From Heliopora coerulea (Eukaryota; Cnidaria; Anthozoa; Scleralcyonacea; Helioporidae), in contig JASJOG010000211.1 in the NCBI GenBank assembly GCA_030142905.1, forward strand, positions 248,001 to 312,000: 64,000 nucleotides of DNA, written 5' to 3'. Positions 1-14,300 of this stretch are shown here, piece by piece. Below the pieces are notes generated by a model. That model saw nothing but the letters and a program-made list of their open reading frames with translations, did no database searches and had not been told where the DNA came from. The translations under genes were made by a program, and so were the position numbers. Position 1 is the first letter of the stretch, and each line of letters starts with the position of its first letter.

Positions 1-516
1 ACCGAAGGTGATTTTTTAACGCCCCTAAAAACTACAAGACAAAATGCCAAAAATACAAATTAACAATAAATAACTAAAATAATCTAAAACTATAATACAT
101 TAAGCTGTAAGTAGCTTCTCATGCAAGCTCTGGCTGGCCAGCGGTTGTGTTTACATATCAGTACATTGACACGAAGTTTTCATGCCTTTTTTGGACAACT
201 TATTATTTTATAAATAAATAGTTAATGCTTTTACAAGTTTCCAAACTGCGATAAATACACTTGGGATGTTGTCAGACTAAAGAAAAGTTAATAAACACTC
301 TCTTCACGGTCGTGCTTTTGTTATGGTTTTCTCAAGTCCGACCACATCCGGTGTACTACCCACGCTCTGAATGGAAGAGCCTCATCTTCTCTCAGAGTAC
401 AGAGACACGACTGACGTCATTTCATTTATTACAGAAACATGGATGACGTCAGGAAAATTTGAAAAAACCTTGGTTATTTTATAAAACAAATAGAAAATAG
501 CTTTCGTTCCTCTGTA

Positions 517-627
517 CTGTGATAGAAACATGAATGACGCCATTAATCTGCCAAATATGTGAAAACACTCTGCTACTCACTAGGAATTTTTCAGGTTTAA
601 GTCACGTCATTCATGTTTCTATCACAG
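517..627. repeat. Short hairpin with 23-bp perfect arms
   Basis: Positions 517-539 and 605-627 are perfect reverse complements, 23 bp each, with a 65-bp spacer. A related 'tgacgtca' sequence occurs at 408-452. This looks like the end of a small foldback or MITE, but no target duplication was identified. Confidence 0.6.
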
Positions 628-1755
628 CGCAGGGACACTCAAACAATTTTCTGTTTGTTAAATGTAAACCTGGAAGACCATTTTATGTTACTTTATTAGA
701 TAGAAAATTTTTTAATTGACAAAGTTCGACATATTTCAAAAGTTTTCTGGCAAACTGTTCCATTCATCAATACTTCGAGAAAATATTATTTGATTACAAA
801 AATTTGTTTAAAAGATATGAAACTAAAGCGAAGGCCAAACGGCTTTATCACTTCATCCAACCAAATTGAATGGTGTTGAATGAAATGTTGAAACCGTTGG
901 CCAGAATTTTCAACATGGTTCAAAATCGACAATACTGAATGGATGTTAAATGCAAATATCAACATCTATCTTCTACTAAACAACGGTTAACATCGTTCGA
1001 CTCTTTTAAATATCGCTAAACATGGATATCAAAGCGTGTTCAATATGTTGAATTCAACAATCTTGAACAGAATGTTTAAGTCGTTACACCAGGGTTAAAA
1101 TTGCAGTCAAGCCTATTTAAACCTTTCTACATAAATATTTATCGATTGAAATGAATGTTATACGTGAAGTGTAGGATGTAAACACTTCCTCTCAGACATA
1201 CTGATCAGTTTCAATTGATGGAGAATTAGTTGGAGCGCTTGGACTCCTTGATAACAGATATGGTTAGTGTGTTCTGGAGTATTTGGATTCTTTTCATCAC
1301 AATCTCACACAATGCCATCATATTCCATGATATAAACTCCATCAGTTACTAACTTTATAGTTCTAAATATACTGGGTGGTCTTCTCCAGGCAATGGCCAT
1401 CAGCTCAATCTACGATTTTGAAAGTTTACTGCATAATTTGTGATCGACTTTGATCAACACCTGAAACCTATCGAGAATATTTTTGTCATCAGTAAAAAGC
1501 CATTATTTTTGACAAGGGGTATGTCTCTAGTGTTGTGGTTTGCAAATCATTCTTTTTACTGTATAGTTATGTTTCAATAGCTTCTGTCAATATTGATATA
1601 GTATTTTAAGCATTTTGTTAGTTTTACCTGGACAAAGGTCATTAATAATCCAAGCTTTATTGATTTAAAAATGCCTGGATTTGGTTCAACACAACTTACT
1701 TCGACATGGTTAGACGCTACTCTGGCTTGAAAAGTTGAAGCTCGAACCTAGTTTA

Positions 1756-2059
1756 CAAAACTACCGTTCATGACCCAACGTTTTGACACTCTGGGCAATT
1801 GTCTTCATCAGGGGCGATCGCTCTGACGAAGAGGTTCTCATTTATCGTCAAAGAACAACTGATGTTGTCGATCTGTTAATAAGATACAAAACGGCTTACG
1901 GTGATAGACCACCGTCATCGCGAGCTAACGATATACCACGCCAGCAGACGAAGTCTTTGATGGTATCACGGATTGCCAGACAAAAAAAGCCTATTTGCAT
2001 CTTATTATCAAGACGCTAGACCAGGGTATTGAAACGTAGGGTCAGGAACGGTAGTTTTG
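1756..2059. mobile_element. MITE-like element with TIRs and TA duplication
   Basis: The element starts CAAAACTACCGTTC and ends with the imperfect reverse complement; both ends are flanked by TA. The inverted ends extend over about 27 bp and include TGACCC.ACGTTT. The minus strand just inside the left end carries CTGATGA, a GACA/TGTC stem and AAAAC (1811-1780), like a decayed hammerhead ribozyme of the type found at Penelope-like element ends. It is therefore either a TA-inserting DNA MITE or an inverted pair of PLE ends. Confidence 0.55.
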
Positions 2060-2554
2060 TATGCCACTCTAGGCACCCTCAACCTCTCAAAAACCACAGC
2101 GTAAATATATTTGCTATCACTTGGTAGTTTACTGGTCTATATGAAATGAATGAACGTATGAAGCCAGGAAAACTCGCACTACCTACCTGTATTGTTCTGT
2201 ACGGAGTTCGGCCATGATATCGCATTCTCATTTTCAATCTCCTGGGAAGATGGGTCCTCTGTACTTGACGTTGGCAGTGTTTCCAAATCTTTATGACACG
2301 CGCTTGAAAGCTGTCCAGTTCCACAACTGTTTATGCTTGTTTCACTTTTCTTATCATCATTCTAATTGGAATCAAAAAGAATTACAGGAAAACTTGACTT
2401 GCTTGTACAGCAGATATTGAACCAGAAACCTGATGAGAGCTTGGACGCTCAGACGAATGCGCAAGTAGGGAGCTCAACGATGAGCCAATAAAAAGTCGGT
2501 TCGTGGTGTGATGCATGTGTTGCCAACTTATACAAATGCACATCTCAATCTCAT

Positions 2555-2870
2555 ACAATCGATCGTAATGGGATTGACGGAGAAGGGCCTGGAAAAAAGC
2601 AATTTGCCCCCAATTTACTCAAAATGGCGATATTCAATTTGATCGCAATTGCAATTGAGTGACATTTAGCTACAATGCCCCTTCTAGTCAATATATGACC
2701 TCTATGGGCTAACTGCCAATCAAAATCTGAAGCCAAAAGTGGCGAACATGTATTTGTTGACATGGAAAAACAAGAAAGTTTTTGGAAGTCAATTTCAGTT
2801 TCCTACAGGTTATTTTCGACGTCAGTTTCTGTCTCCTTCGCGGTCATCTTCAACATCAGCCTTAGTCCTT
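2555..2870. repeat. Dispersed repeat, copy related to 3740-4260
   Basis: The stretch around 2573-2710 (GACGGAGAAGGGCCTGG onward) is a diverged direct match to 4055-4160 (GACGGAAAAGGGCTTGG onward). The sequence at 2818-2868 matches, in inverted orientation, the 'gaggactgaagctgacgt' type sequence at 3748-3812. It is probably one non-autonomous DNA element family that also has a copy at 43092-43677. Confidence 0.5.
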
Positions 2871-3609
2871 TTGTGGCCATCAATCACCAAATCAAGTTTC
2901 TCTAAGATTCGTCAACCAAACTTAGGTAAAAAAAGATGACAAATTTCTACCATTCCGAATGATATAATCAAGATTAAGTACTTCACAATGAACAGGATAA
3001 AAAGTACTAATAAAAAGTTAAAATAAACTTGGTAAAAATAAAGCTTGATTTTTTGGTTATACTGAAATTTTCAAATTAAGTATTTCAACTATTTTTTCTT
3101 AGTTTAGGCAGTATCGTATGAAGGGGGGTCTACTGAGGCTGGTGCCCTGGGTGCAAAATTATATGGCGCGATATTTTCAGAAACAAAAATTCGACTTTTT
3201 TGGTCTTTTTCTAGACTTAAAAATATTTTGAAAAGCTCAACAAAATGTCAAATCAATGTATAGATTTCTTATGGTCAATTGACGACTTTGCAGCTCTCAA
3301 GGCTCGGAAGCGCCTGTTTTAAATTTTCAAATATATTTTGAGTAATAAAAAATAAAAAAACCCAAAAAAAAACACATGTTTGTAGAGAAGTACGTCGTTT
3401 AGTTGTACACCGGTGGTACTGGTAAACAATTATTATAATACAAAGAGCCTGGGGTGCATTAGACAGGGTCAATGGGGACGCCTTTAACAAAATTTGTCCC
3501 ATGCAAGTTACCACCTGGTCCACGTTGGTACAGCTCTGAGTTTAGTCGTTAGTTTTCTTGAAATACCTCCGTTAAGGCTACCTGAATCGTTCGAAGTTTT
3601 TAAACTGTC

Positions 3610-3645
3610 TTACAATACAATACAATACAATACAGTACAGTACAA
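3610..3645. repeat. (TACAA)n microsatellite
   Basis: Short tandem array of TACAA and TACAG units. Confidence 0.8.
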
Positions 3646-3734
3646 TTTTCACTTAAATTCTCTTTTTGGCGGAATTTTTTATTCAATATAAATTTTTCAT
3701 CCCCAAAAAAGACAAAATGCCGTATGAAAGTCTA

Positions 3735-4260
3735 GGACTGACATCCGAGATGACCGCGTAGGAGACTGAAATTGACATAAAAGTGACAACGGAGGAGACT
3801 GAGGCTGACGTCCATAGACCTATTTATTCGCCATTTTTGGCTTTCCTCTTACCACAGAGATCATATACTAACTAGAGGGAGCACTGCAGCTAAATGTCAT
3901 TCAATAGCGAAGGAAAATTGATTGTCGCCATATTGGACTAATACCCAGTAAAGCAGTTTTTGTGCTGTACAGTTCATGAAAACAAACACAAAACAAACAC
4001 AAAACAATTTCCTAAAGATCAGATGTTTGACCTCGAAGTTCTCGAACTGACGGAAAAGGGCTTGGAAAAGAGCAACTTACACCCATCAATTTGCTGAAAA
4101 TAGCGCCGTTCAATTTCAAAACAATTTTCGCCCCTCATGCCCTCTCTAGTTTTATATGATCTGTATGTCCCTTACGTCCAGCGATTGGTTTGAGATGATG
4201 TTCCAGTTATGACAGAGTTCAATGGATCAACTTGCCCTTCATAAGGCAGCCATCTTGGCT
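3735..4260. repeat. Dispersed repeat, second copy of the 2555-2870 family
   Basis: Contains 'gatgaccgcg.aggagactga' and 'gaggctgacgt' near 3748-3815, a block matching 2573-2710, and 'gcagccatcttggcttcac' near its right end, which is also found inverted at 43092-43110. The order of shared blocks suggests a MITE with long imperfect inverted ends. Confidence 0.5.
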
Positions 4261-5188
4261 TCACATTTCATTGGCTAGATAGTCTAATGTCCGTAACACG
4301 TCATTTCTGGACACAAAAACTTATTTCCGTATTGATTAGAAATTTAAAACACCAAAACATCAGCTGAGTGAGAGAGTTGAAATAGGAAACCTGAAGAACC
4401 GTACCACCAATATCGTCCCTTTGAAATAATCTGAAAAAAGTGCGCAAAGCTGTAACACCAGTGCAATTCTCCACCCACAACGAACAATACTTAAATAATA
4501 AATTTAGTTCTACATGCATTTGCATTGGTTGTTACGAATTGTGACGGTCTATTAACCACTGACAGCCGTTTACGTGATATCACAAGTCAATGACATTGCT
4601 CTAATTATATAGACAACGGGTCACATCAGATGAATGTTTTTATGCATTCCAACACCCAAAATTTTATGTACGCCTACAATCAACCTTTTAAAAATTTTTT
4701 GTTCAATTGCTTATTGTGTCAAAGGAATAGATTTTATTTTCCTTTTGTGCGCTAACTTCTAAATGCACAGAAGGCGTCACTTGGTAAGAACGTGAGTGAC
4801 CCATTCAACTATCATTTTGTAACAACTTTTAAGCTCTTACCACGTTTTGACGTCATTTGAAAATCTACATGTATCACTGTTAGTAAAAAAAGGGTTACAG
4901 CTTTTCGCTTTGAGATGTTAATTGCTATCCTTAATACGTTGACTTCTCGATGTTGTAATACAGCTCATATTCCATCATTAATTACGGTTGGTCATTCAAA
5001 CAATACAATTTCACTTGATATCACTGGAATTCCAAACAATGTCATGGCATTGCTCGTTCATGTAAAACTAGCCGTAACTTTGTTTTCAAAGTCCTTAGTG
5101 GCAGTGATATCTCAGTGACTAATGCAAGCACAAGCATATAAAATCATGGCTGTAATGTAGAAATACTTATAGTAAAATTTGTACTTAC

Positions 5189-5301
5189 ATCCAACTGTAA
5201 AGTAGTTACTTGCTTTTGTAAGTCCTCTATCTGCTTTTCTTTCTCAGTCAATGTAGTGGTCAGCTTTTCTAACTTTATTTTTAACCTACTAACTTCGGAT
5301 G
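5189..5301 (-). CDS. PPFIBP1: Liprin-beta exon 6 (coiled coil)
   Basis: Acceptor TTGTAG before 5301 and donor GTAAGT after 5189. With one base carried over it reads 38 codons in frame, including SEVSRLKIKLEKL and EKEKQIEDLQKQV, which matches the vertebrate segment EVQKMKKAVE...EEKDRKIEDLRQCL. Heptad leucines are clear. It ends in phase 0. Confidence 0.88.
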
Positions 5302-8300
5302 CTACAAGAGATAGAGATCGAGTGAAAACATGAGGTTGCGAAATTGCAATATATTCAAAGGTGATCTTGGGCTGCAGCAAAGACTTGTCATTGGAGAAGT
5401 TAATTACAATTTGTTACCTTTCTCTCGGAGCTGTACTTTCATTCCAAACGAGTTTCCAGCTATAAAAAAGTGGGGTATCTTTTAAGGTTCTAATAAGTAT
5501 AAAAGAGTTTGGACCTATTTTCGTTCACAGACATTCACGTTTCTAAGGAAGGTTAGAATCTACATAAGCTCGCCTAGGGCTTCAAGATTTAAGAACGAAT
5601 AATGAAAAACTGTACATGGTATAGTATATGCGGGTAAAGTTTTATTGTTTGATGACGAGCTGTTATGATGTCATTCATCTCGACGTCATCGAAAGAGGAA
5701 AATGCTAAACTTCCAACTATGTTTTAAATTAAGCTACATGGTTTCTCTCAGAATAATCTAGAATTTGGATTGTGTACCACTAAAACGTAAGCATTTGATT
5801 TTAAGAATATTTAAAAGTATCTACTATATTGACTTTTTATGTGGAAAAATTACTTAAAAATACACTAAAATTGTAATAGCATCGTTAAGGTTTAAAAATG
5901 AATGACTACATGCCTGTTTTTTGACAGGCAGCTGCTCTGGTTCAAATGACTTTCAAAAATATAGTGTAATGTAAAAAAAGGAAAAAAAAATTATAAAGTT
6001 TCTAAGTTTTAAATAATGTCAGTGTCATGTCATAATATTGTGTCACCAAACGAAAAACCTTTGCCTACGCATACCACGCATACGATGACTTACTGAACTT
6101 CTTCCTTAAATATACAATCCAGGTACCCTCAAAACGGCCTATTTGAACATTATGCCAATTAGGACGTTTAGGTCAATTTCGCTGATTTTATGCAGCCATG
6201 TTTTGACATGTTTACGTTTATTTACACCTAGGTAGGTGAATTGAATCATCAGTGTGCAGACTGCAATTTGCATATCAGTTTGATTGAAATAAAGAAACTT
6301 CTCACCACTTTTCAAAGTGATGTGCAAAAAGTTCTGAAAAATATGTTAACTGTTTTCAGCGATCAGCAATAGGCGGTCACTGACAGTTTTTGGTGAATGT
6401 CTCAGAAGCTTCATTAAATTGAGGCAAATAGCACTTTCTCCCCTACAGTTCCGCACGTACATGTAGAGGGTTGAACGAGAGGTTCCCGACACTGAAGAAG
6501 TAGGAAAAACATTTATGAATAGGCCTTCTCCACAATGAAAAATACGAAGTCATAACTCTGAATGCATCCAACTCCGAATTTACGTCATCCTCAACAAAAG
6601 AATAACATAACCGTACATCCTACTCTGGTATTTGATGCCTAATTGAGCGTGGGGCACCAATTATTACGCCTCCAGGTTTCGGAGCCACCCAAGGGCCTAC
6701 ACTAGAAATGTCAGTATCTCCACAAATAAGTTTTGGTAATCCCCTTTCCAGTTTGGCTTTTTACACTTCGTTCAACCCTACCTTATCAGCAGTCTCCTTT
6801 TGTGTCATCGTACCAGAGTCAGCCTGTTTATATTCTATTCTGGTTAACAAAATTTGATCTATTCAGCAAAGGTCATAGCTGGTTGTCGGTTTAAATCTAT
6901 TATTTACATAACTTCAGAGATAATTTATTGTGATTATTTACAACAAAAATATGTTGAAACATACAGTCACTGCATTCTGAAAGACGTTTTTCTCTTTCTT
7001 CTTCATCAAGTAAAGTTTCAAGATGAGTTTTCAGATCTTCAATTTCCAAGTCTCTTTTAGCAATCCCTCTTTCCAGTTCCTTTACCTGTTACGAGATAAC
7101 AATATTGGTACAATAATAAAAATAAAATAACAAATAACTCAACAGATCTAGACATAATGATATTGTACTACTTAGTACAGTACTTCTTTAAAACCAGGTT
7201 ACAGGGAGGTACCTGCAGAGTCTAAGCCGAACTAAGCAGTTGTTGTGTTGAGAGTGTGTGTCAAAAATAAAGCAGCAAGAAAACTATCGTCCGAATCATT
7301 CGTGATTAATTCTTTATTTTATGGTGTACACTACATTTGGCGAAAATGTGATTGGAGGTAAGTACATTAGATCGGAGTAAAAGCCATGTGAGCCAGCTGA
7401 TTTGTTTTGGGTCCATTTGTTGTCGGGATGGCGAGCGAAGGGAGCGCGAGAGCAGTTTATCGACGGGAAGTGGTGGAAATGCAATATCTAGTGGTACTAC
7501 AGCCCTTGTACCGTTGGATCTATGATCCCTGGAAGAATATGACACTAAAGGAAACACTCATGGTATATTCCGGAGATGGAAGTTGAAACGCCCATTTGAC
7601 TTGTATCTGCTGGGAAGGGGACTGGCAGTTGACTCACAGCGACGAGTGCTCCTTTTGCATGTGGCAGGTTTAGATGTTCAAGCGACTGATTACACCCTGT
7701 TGGGCAACGAACAACCCAAGGATTACAATGCCATGATTAAGGTACTCGATGATTATTTTATTCCGGAAAATAACGTGTCATTCGAGAGGCACTTGTTTAT
7801 ACAGATTGTACAGAAGAGCAAAAAAACTTTTGACCAATTTATGTACAAGCCCAAGCAACAAGCTACTAGCTGTGATTCTGCAGTCGAAGAAGATGACTAT
7901 AACCGCGACCAGTTGATTGGTAAGTGCTGCTCGAACCGTTTGCGGAGAAAGTTCTTGAAGAAAAGTGGGCTAGTTAAACTTGATGTCCTACTAGTCATAG
8001 CGAGAGCACAGGAAGCAATCGAACATTCTGGACAGGCTGAGAAAGATCAGTTTGACACCGAACGGCAACAAGTACGAATTCAGATTGTCAAAACTTACCT
8101 TCCTTGGACATTAATTGACCAGCAGAGGGGTGAATCCAAGTGAGGAGAAGATAGTCACTATTCCGGATGCAGAACCCCCCAAAATGCGAGTGAAGTGCGA
8201 TTGTACATGGCTGTGGTCCAATACTCTGGCAAGTTCATACCTGTTCATACCTCGCTTCAGTTGCACAGCCCATACAAGAGCTCTCTGAGAAAGATACCAA

Positions 8301-11300
8301 CTTTGTTTGGGGCCCAAAGTAGCAACAGGGTTTTCATTAATTTCAAAAGCCTTGGCTTTTCTTAAGAAAGGAATGGCGATTTGTCTAGGGGGATCTGGAG
8401 ATATGCTCCCCCAGAAAATTTTGAAAAATTAAATGGTCTATGATGCTATTGAAAAGTTGTGCTAAATCGTGGAGATATTTTGGAGGATAGGGGTCAAGTG
8501 ATACGGCATAATCAGTTGCAATTTTGCTATGCAACCTCTATCAACTGGCAACTGCAGTACAGCAATGTTGCCGGGCCTCTGACAAAGTAGCAAAACCCAA
8601 ACAATTCGTTCAAGTATTAGTGAAGCTAAATTTTAATCTCGTACCGTTGTTCATTTTCCTGCGCTTACAAGACTTCTTGAAATTGATATATGTTATGAAT
8701 TGGGCACCATCAGTGACAGAAATATCCACATGATCACTCAAGGTGTTTACACTTTCATTGGCGCATACTGACGCAGTCACATCACTTTCTTTATTGAGGA
8801 GTTATTTGACAACACATACCTTCCTTAACATCTGCCACGTATCTTGTCACTATTGTTAAGTGCAACAAGTATAAAACAACGACAAGCACACCTGATTCCA
8901 ACAGCTGAAAGGCTGTACAAAATTGAAAGCTCTGCCGAAATTGGGCGCACATTGCCTAAAACCTCTGGCAAATTTCGCCGTTCGCCGGCCTAAACTGAAA
9001 CTCCTGGCAGCAATCTGCTTTTGATGAACTATAACTCATGTTAACGCGCTGGTATACTTTAAAGTTGGTTGCTGGACTTGAATCATTGCATACGCTTCAC
9101 CAGTTGAATTAGGCGCCGTGCTAACTCAGCAGCATGGAAATAAATGGAGAGTAATTTCGTATGCATCCCGTAGCTTGATTAACGTTGAATGTAGGTATGG
9201 TCAGACGGAGACGGAAGCATTGGTGTTAGTAGGGGCGTGTGAAAGGTTGATCCTCTACGTATTTGGCCAGCAGTTCGTGCTTGAGACAGATCACAAACTA
9301 TTGAAGGGCGTATATTCACGATCGTCAAAACCCTCGGCGAGAATAAAGATGGATCTTGAGATTTTAATCCTATGAATTCAAACTAGTCTACCGACCAGGA
9401 AGACCAAACATCACTGATACGTTGTCTAGATTGAACGCCAAGGTTCAAAGGGAAGTAGAAGAAAACCACGACTATTTTAGAGTAGTGGTGGAGGCCAGTG
9501 TACTAGGAGCACTATCAGCTAAGGAGATTGAAAGAGCATCGGCCAGTGACAAAGAGATAACCGCAGTGAAAGATTGTCTCCGATCTGGAAACTGGGAACG
9601 GTGTCCTGTGCCAGCCTATCGACACGTGAAGGATGAGGTGCGAAAGCCTGAGAGAGAAGGTCACAAGATTGGCACACGTGAGGCATCAAGGAATACTAAA
9701 GACTAAAACAAGGCTAACGACGAAGGTGTGGTGGTCGAAGATGGACCGAGATGCGGAGAAATTGTGCTAAGTATGCCACGGATGTCAGGTTAATGGGGAG
9801 TACAATGCGCCAGAGTCGATATCTAGAGTGCGTTTTCCAACGGATGAATGGCAGGACTGTAGTGCTGATTTACTAGGACCACTGCCGTCGGGGAAAGCCT
9901 TTTAGTTGTCGTAGACTACTACAGTAGATATTTAGAAGTTGTAGTTGGAAATCGACAACTTCAATCAAGCTTATCGAGGCAATCACATCGGTCTTCAAGA
10001 GGTTTAAAGTTCATTGCTCTTTGCGAACAGATAATGAACCCCAGTTTATATCTGAAGAATTTAAGGCATTTTTGACAGAGAATCGCGCGGAACACCGAAA
10101 ACAAATCCGCTTTAACCACAGGCCAATGGCGAAGTAGAACGCCAGTATCGTACACGCACCTAAGGGCATTGCAAGTAGCATAGGTAGAAGGTAAAATTTG
10201 GAAGACTGAAATTAACAAATTCCTGATGCATACAGGTCTACACCTCAGAGGATGACTAATGCTTCGCCCTTCTACCTCATGTTTGGGAGGGAGATGTGTA
10301 CCAAATTACCCGACCTTAGGGCCCTTCATGTCTAAGAAGTCCTAACAAGTGGAATATATCAACCCTAACAGTCATGTGGGCATACTTCTCACCCATCCCT
10401 CCTCTTCTGAACATCATTGGAGGGTTATGGCAATACAGTTTACAATTCATATGCAAAATAACCTCTCTACACAAAATCACTGCACATAGATCTCAGTTTC
10501 CTTAAAATAATAATTTATTTATTAATTATAGTAGTAGGCTAATTGCATACCTTACAGCTCTCTGTTACATCAGTCCTTGCTCTTTCCTGCTCTAGCAACA
10601 ACTTTATATCAGATATTTCACTCTTCAGAGAATTGCTTTGATTGCGAGAGGTGCAAAGTTCTTTTTCAGCCTGATAAAGTAATTTTTTATCTTTTAGTCT
10701 ATTTATTTTTAAAAGAAAAATAATTAGAGTCATGAGAAATTTCAGAAATGAATATGAGGTTGCTTGCCACGAATTTTTTGGAACCCTGTATTTTCAATTC
10801 ATCCCTTCTCCTTTTAATGTCCAATGTCAGAATAAGAATAAAAGAACCAATGAGAGAACAATGGAAAAACAAAGAGAGAACAAAAAAGAAAAGAAGACAA
10901 AAACCAGGCATTAAAGGGTTAACTGGCATGCAAGAATTTATTCCAACTAACACCAGATCATTTTGTTCTCCAGAGGAGAATGTCTGGAGTTAGGAATTAT
11001 AACCTTGCTTTACCATTTCACTCTTTTGTATAATTTCACTTCAGCTAACACCAAGCAATCTTAGTCAGCATGTGGATACAGTATAGGTAAGAAGTTTTGG
11101 GGTTAGACAGTTAAGGCAGATCTTTTTAACTCGTTAAGGGGCAGGACTCATCCTTTACAAAAGTACAATCATATTGCATTAGCTAGAGTAGAATATTAAA
11201 GTGGGTCCATGCTCCTAAATGGGTAATATGCAAATTGACAACTTTCATCTGGTTGACTTGGGAATTCAAAGAAGCATTTAATCTCATAATCCAGACAACC

Positions 11301-14300
11301 CTTTATTTAGGGTGATGTGGGTTACATGTATCATGAGATCTTAATGGTTTTCCAGTTAGAAAACTAGCACACCAGTGAAGACTTGAGCTGCACATAAACC
11401 TGAACTATGGTATTCTAAATATGGCATTCTACTATACCAGAGCAGCTTTGAATGTAATGCATGGAGGTTTGTGTACAGGCTATTAAACTCCCATAATTTC
11501 TTTAAAGCATGGGTGTTACTTCATTTCTAAAATTTCAATGTATATTATATTATATTATCTCTATCAAAGGGATAGGAATCTTTCAATACATCAAAAAGAT
11601 AACCTCTTTAAACACTCCGTTGATATAACTAAAGTATGTAATAACGTTTTGAGTTAGTTTGTAACCACAAAAGAAAATTTAACCATGGTACCAAACTAAC
11701 ACCCAGAAAGAAAGTTCTTTTAAATGTATGCAAAAGAAACACATTTGAGATCAAAATACAACCACCATACACCTTACAAATGCAGTCATTATGATTTCTA
11801 TTGTTTGTATTGTGAATACAATTCCTTGTGTATGTTTGCTCAGACTGATGTTTGTACTCTCACTGTATATTCTGTCACTTAATACAACCAAGTTCAATTT
11901 ATTTACAGAGCTTGAACAAAAGTTAGATCACAAAACTGTATATGTATGTTTCTGCACCACTTTACTGACTTACAAATGCATCCATGTTTTACACACATTA
12001 TCTAGTCAATAAATTTTCAATCAAAACAAACATATGACAAAATCAATTTTCTATACACATACCACGCAGATTACAGGTACTTGGTTAATATTTAAATTAC
12101 AGTAATGACTAGTGGTGGAATGGATACTACCGTATAACTTAATCACTAGAAAGAGTTTTGTATAACATATCCAGAAGACAAAGGTCTTTCCACATCAGCA
12201 TTCTTTGCATGGTTAGTAGTTCAGGAAAACTGACTCACTTCTCAGTAATTAATAGTTGACAATTCTGTTTAACAATTCAGGGAAATAGAGGTTTAAAACA
12301 TTTCATTTTAGGAAAGCAATTCAAAGTACTATTTCTTTCCAAGGTTCTGCAACAAATATAACTAATGAGATAATAATCAAATTGTTTGATGCCAACATGT
12401 ATGTAGCTGCTTATCAGAATCGATTTTTCTAGCTTGGTACTACTTTACAATGTGCCTTTAATTATATACCCAACCTAATCTGGAATAATTTGCACCACTC
12501 CAGCAAATATATCATATGTTATACAGTATATATTAAATCTAAATGTACAATTGGGTTTGAGTTAACAATATGCATTTTGCACATTCTTTTTGCCTAAACA
12601 GCAAAAATAGCTTGTAACTTGCACCAGCATATGCAAAAAAATTTGGAGATGAACACAAAAAGACCAGTGACCACAACAACCTGATCATCATCCCAAAAGA
12701 CAAGATGCAAAAAGTTATACAAAATTGTATAACAAACAATTACTCCAACAAATAGAAGAAATGTTTGCAGGTTAAATTGTAAAGTTTGTTTCAGGCCATT
12801 TATAAATAAAGTACAGTACACAGAGGTGTGACATTATTAGTGATTGACCGATCATTGGAATCGGACCGATTATTGCGTTATCAGTAGACGATCGGAATCA
12901 GTTAAAGTTCCTGTATTTCCCCATTATAACCGATTAATATGGAAATAAAACAACTCTTCAGAAGTTACCAAATTGGCATTGTTTTCATCAGTGTCCTCTA
13001 TGGTCAGCAGCAAGATGCATGCATGTATTTGTCTGTCACCAGTCAGCCACTTACACAATCTTATAATGCAATGTGAAATTGATAAAATTACAAAAATAAT
13101 CGGATGTTGATTGTCAGTTTGGCTTGAGCAACCTTCAGATGTCTACTGAAAATTCTTCAACAGATTTCTAGATGAATGGCTTTCTTTTAAATAAATGCAT
13201 ATTGGTATTTAAGACATTACTATTGTGTGAGTAGGAAATATTTCCTTCACTGCTCAACACAACCAGAAATAAAGATTTGTTGTTTGCTTTATCCAAGTCT
13301 TTTCAAAATGTCTGCAAGTTGTACGTTGGCTAGCACTGGAACACTGAGTGCTCTAGCTGTGGTGTTGTTATTGATTGCTAGTGTTGTACCAGATGACAAG
13401 GCGTCAGCGAGTCTGGCCAGAAAATTACTTTTTAAAAAAAAACAAAAAACCTGTTACAAGTATTTTGCTATTTCTCCTACTAACAAGTTGAAGCATGTGC
13501 AAATCTCTTATGCAAAGCTACTAACTTAGCAGTGGGTTAAAAATTATTTTATCATGTGAAGGAATTGTGTTTTCTTACAAGTTTTTGGCCAAGGAAGCCA
13601 TTTAAAGTTGTTTACGCCAGGTTTGTATGCAGAATGAGTGATGTCATTGGACTCGTTTTGATAATTGGAATTGGAATTGGACCGATTATGACTTGGAACA
13701 ATCAGTAATTGGTAATTTCCGATTGTGGCATGATCAGTCAATCACTAGACATTATAATATGTATAACTTTGATATCTACATTAGTTGATTATTCTTTAAG
13801 TAACAACTTACAGTTGATTCATTCATTAGTGTGAAAAGTTAAAATCCTAGAGTAACTGACTATCAAAATAATTAAGATAAACCCCACCATTTTTTGAATC
13901 ATCACAAAAAAAAATCCCCCCAAAAAACAAACCATTTCATAAGGCTTGTGCCCCAAAGTTGTTCCCTGATCTTTTTCTTTGTCTGGTAACTACTGAGGTC
14001 AAAGTGCAAGAACTTTTGACAAGTATCAAACCACAGAGTCAAATAGAAAGCTATAAAATGCTGTCTTTTGTCAAGGCTTTATACAAAGATTGGACAAGCA
14101 AGACTGATATTAAAGTACACATAAATGGTTTGAACCTGGGAGAATTGGTACATTTTGGTGATGATAGAACTAGATCATCCAGTTTAGTATAGTCTTAAGA
14201 AAGACTGTGACTAATGTCTTGACAGTCTTAACAGTGGTCATCTTCACAGTCAAAAAAGAGGAACAGTCAGCCAATTTATATAACTGGTTCATTATGACAT

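Larger units (their letters stand above)
1..5188. other. Liprin-beta intron or downstream gene body, no exon recognised
   Basis: No coding exon was recognised in this stretch on either strand. It lies beyond the last liprin-beta exon found (minus strand, ending at 5189), so it should be intron of that gene, possibly with small exons that could not be identified by eye. It contains inverted-repeat elements listed separately and A+T-rich unique sequence. Open frames here are short and have no family features. Confidence 0.5.
7190..10335 (+). mobile_element. Decayed Ty3/gypsy retrotransposon in a liprin-beta intron
   Basis: Likely 5' LTR end and primer-binding region near 7320-7350 (GTACACTACATTTGGCG), then gag-like, RNase H and integrase reading frames in the order expected for Ty3/gypsy. 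Protease and the reverse-transcriptase core are not recognisable: 8150-9060 holds unidentified sequence, so the element is deleted or interrupted there. Many stops and frameshifts show it is old. No 3' LTR was identified. Confidence 0.75.

Noticed and set aside
870..1100. Array of GTTGAA/TTCAACA words suggesting a repeat
   Set aside because: Word enrichment is visible, but no unit boundaries or inverted ends could be set, so it was not annotated.
13227..13529. 100-codon plus-strand open frame
   Set aside because: It lies inside the non-autonomous hAT element and has no recognisable domain or splice context.
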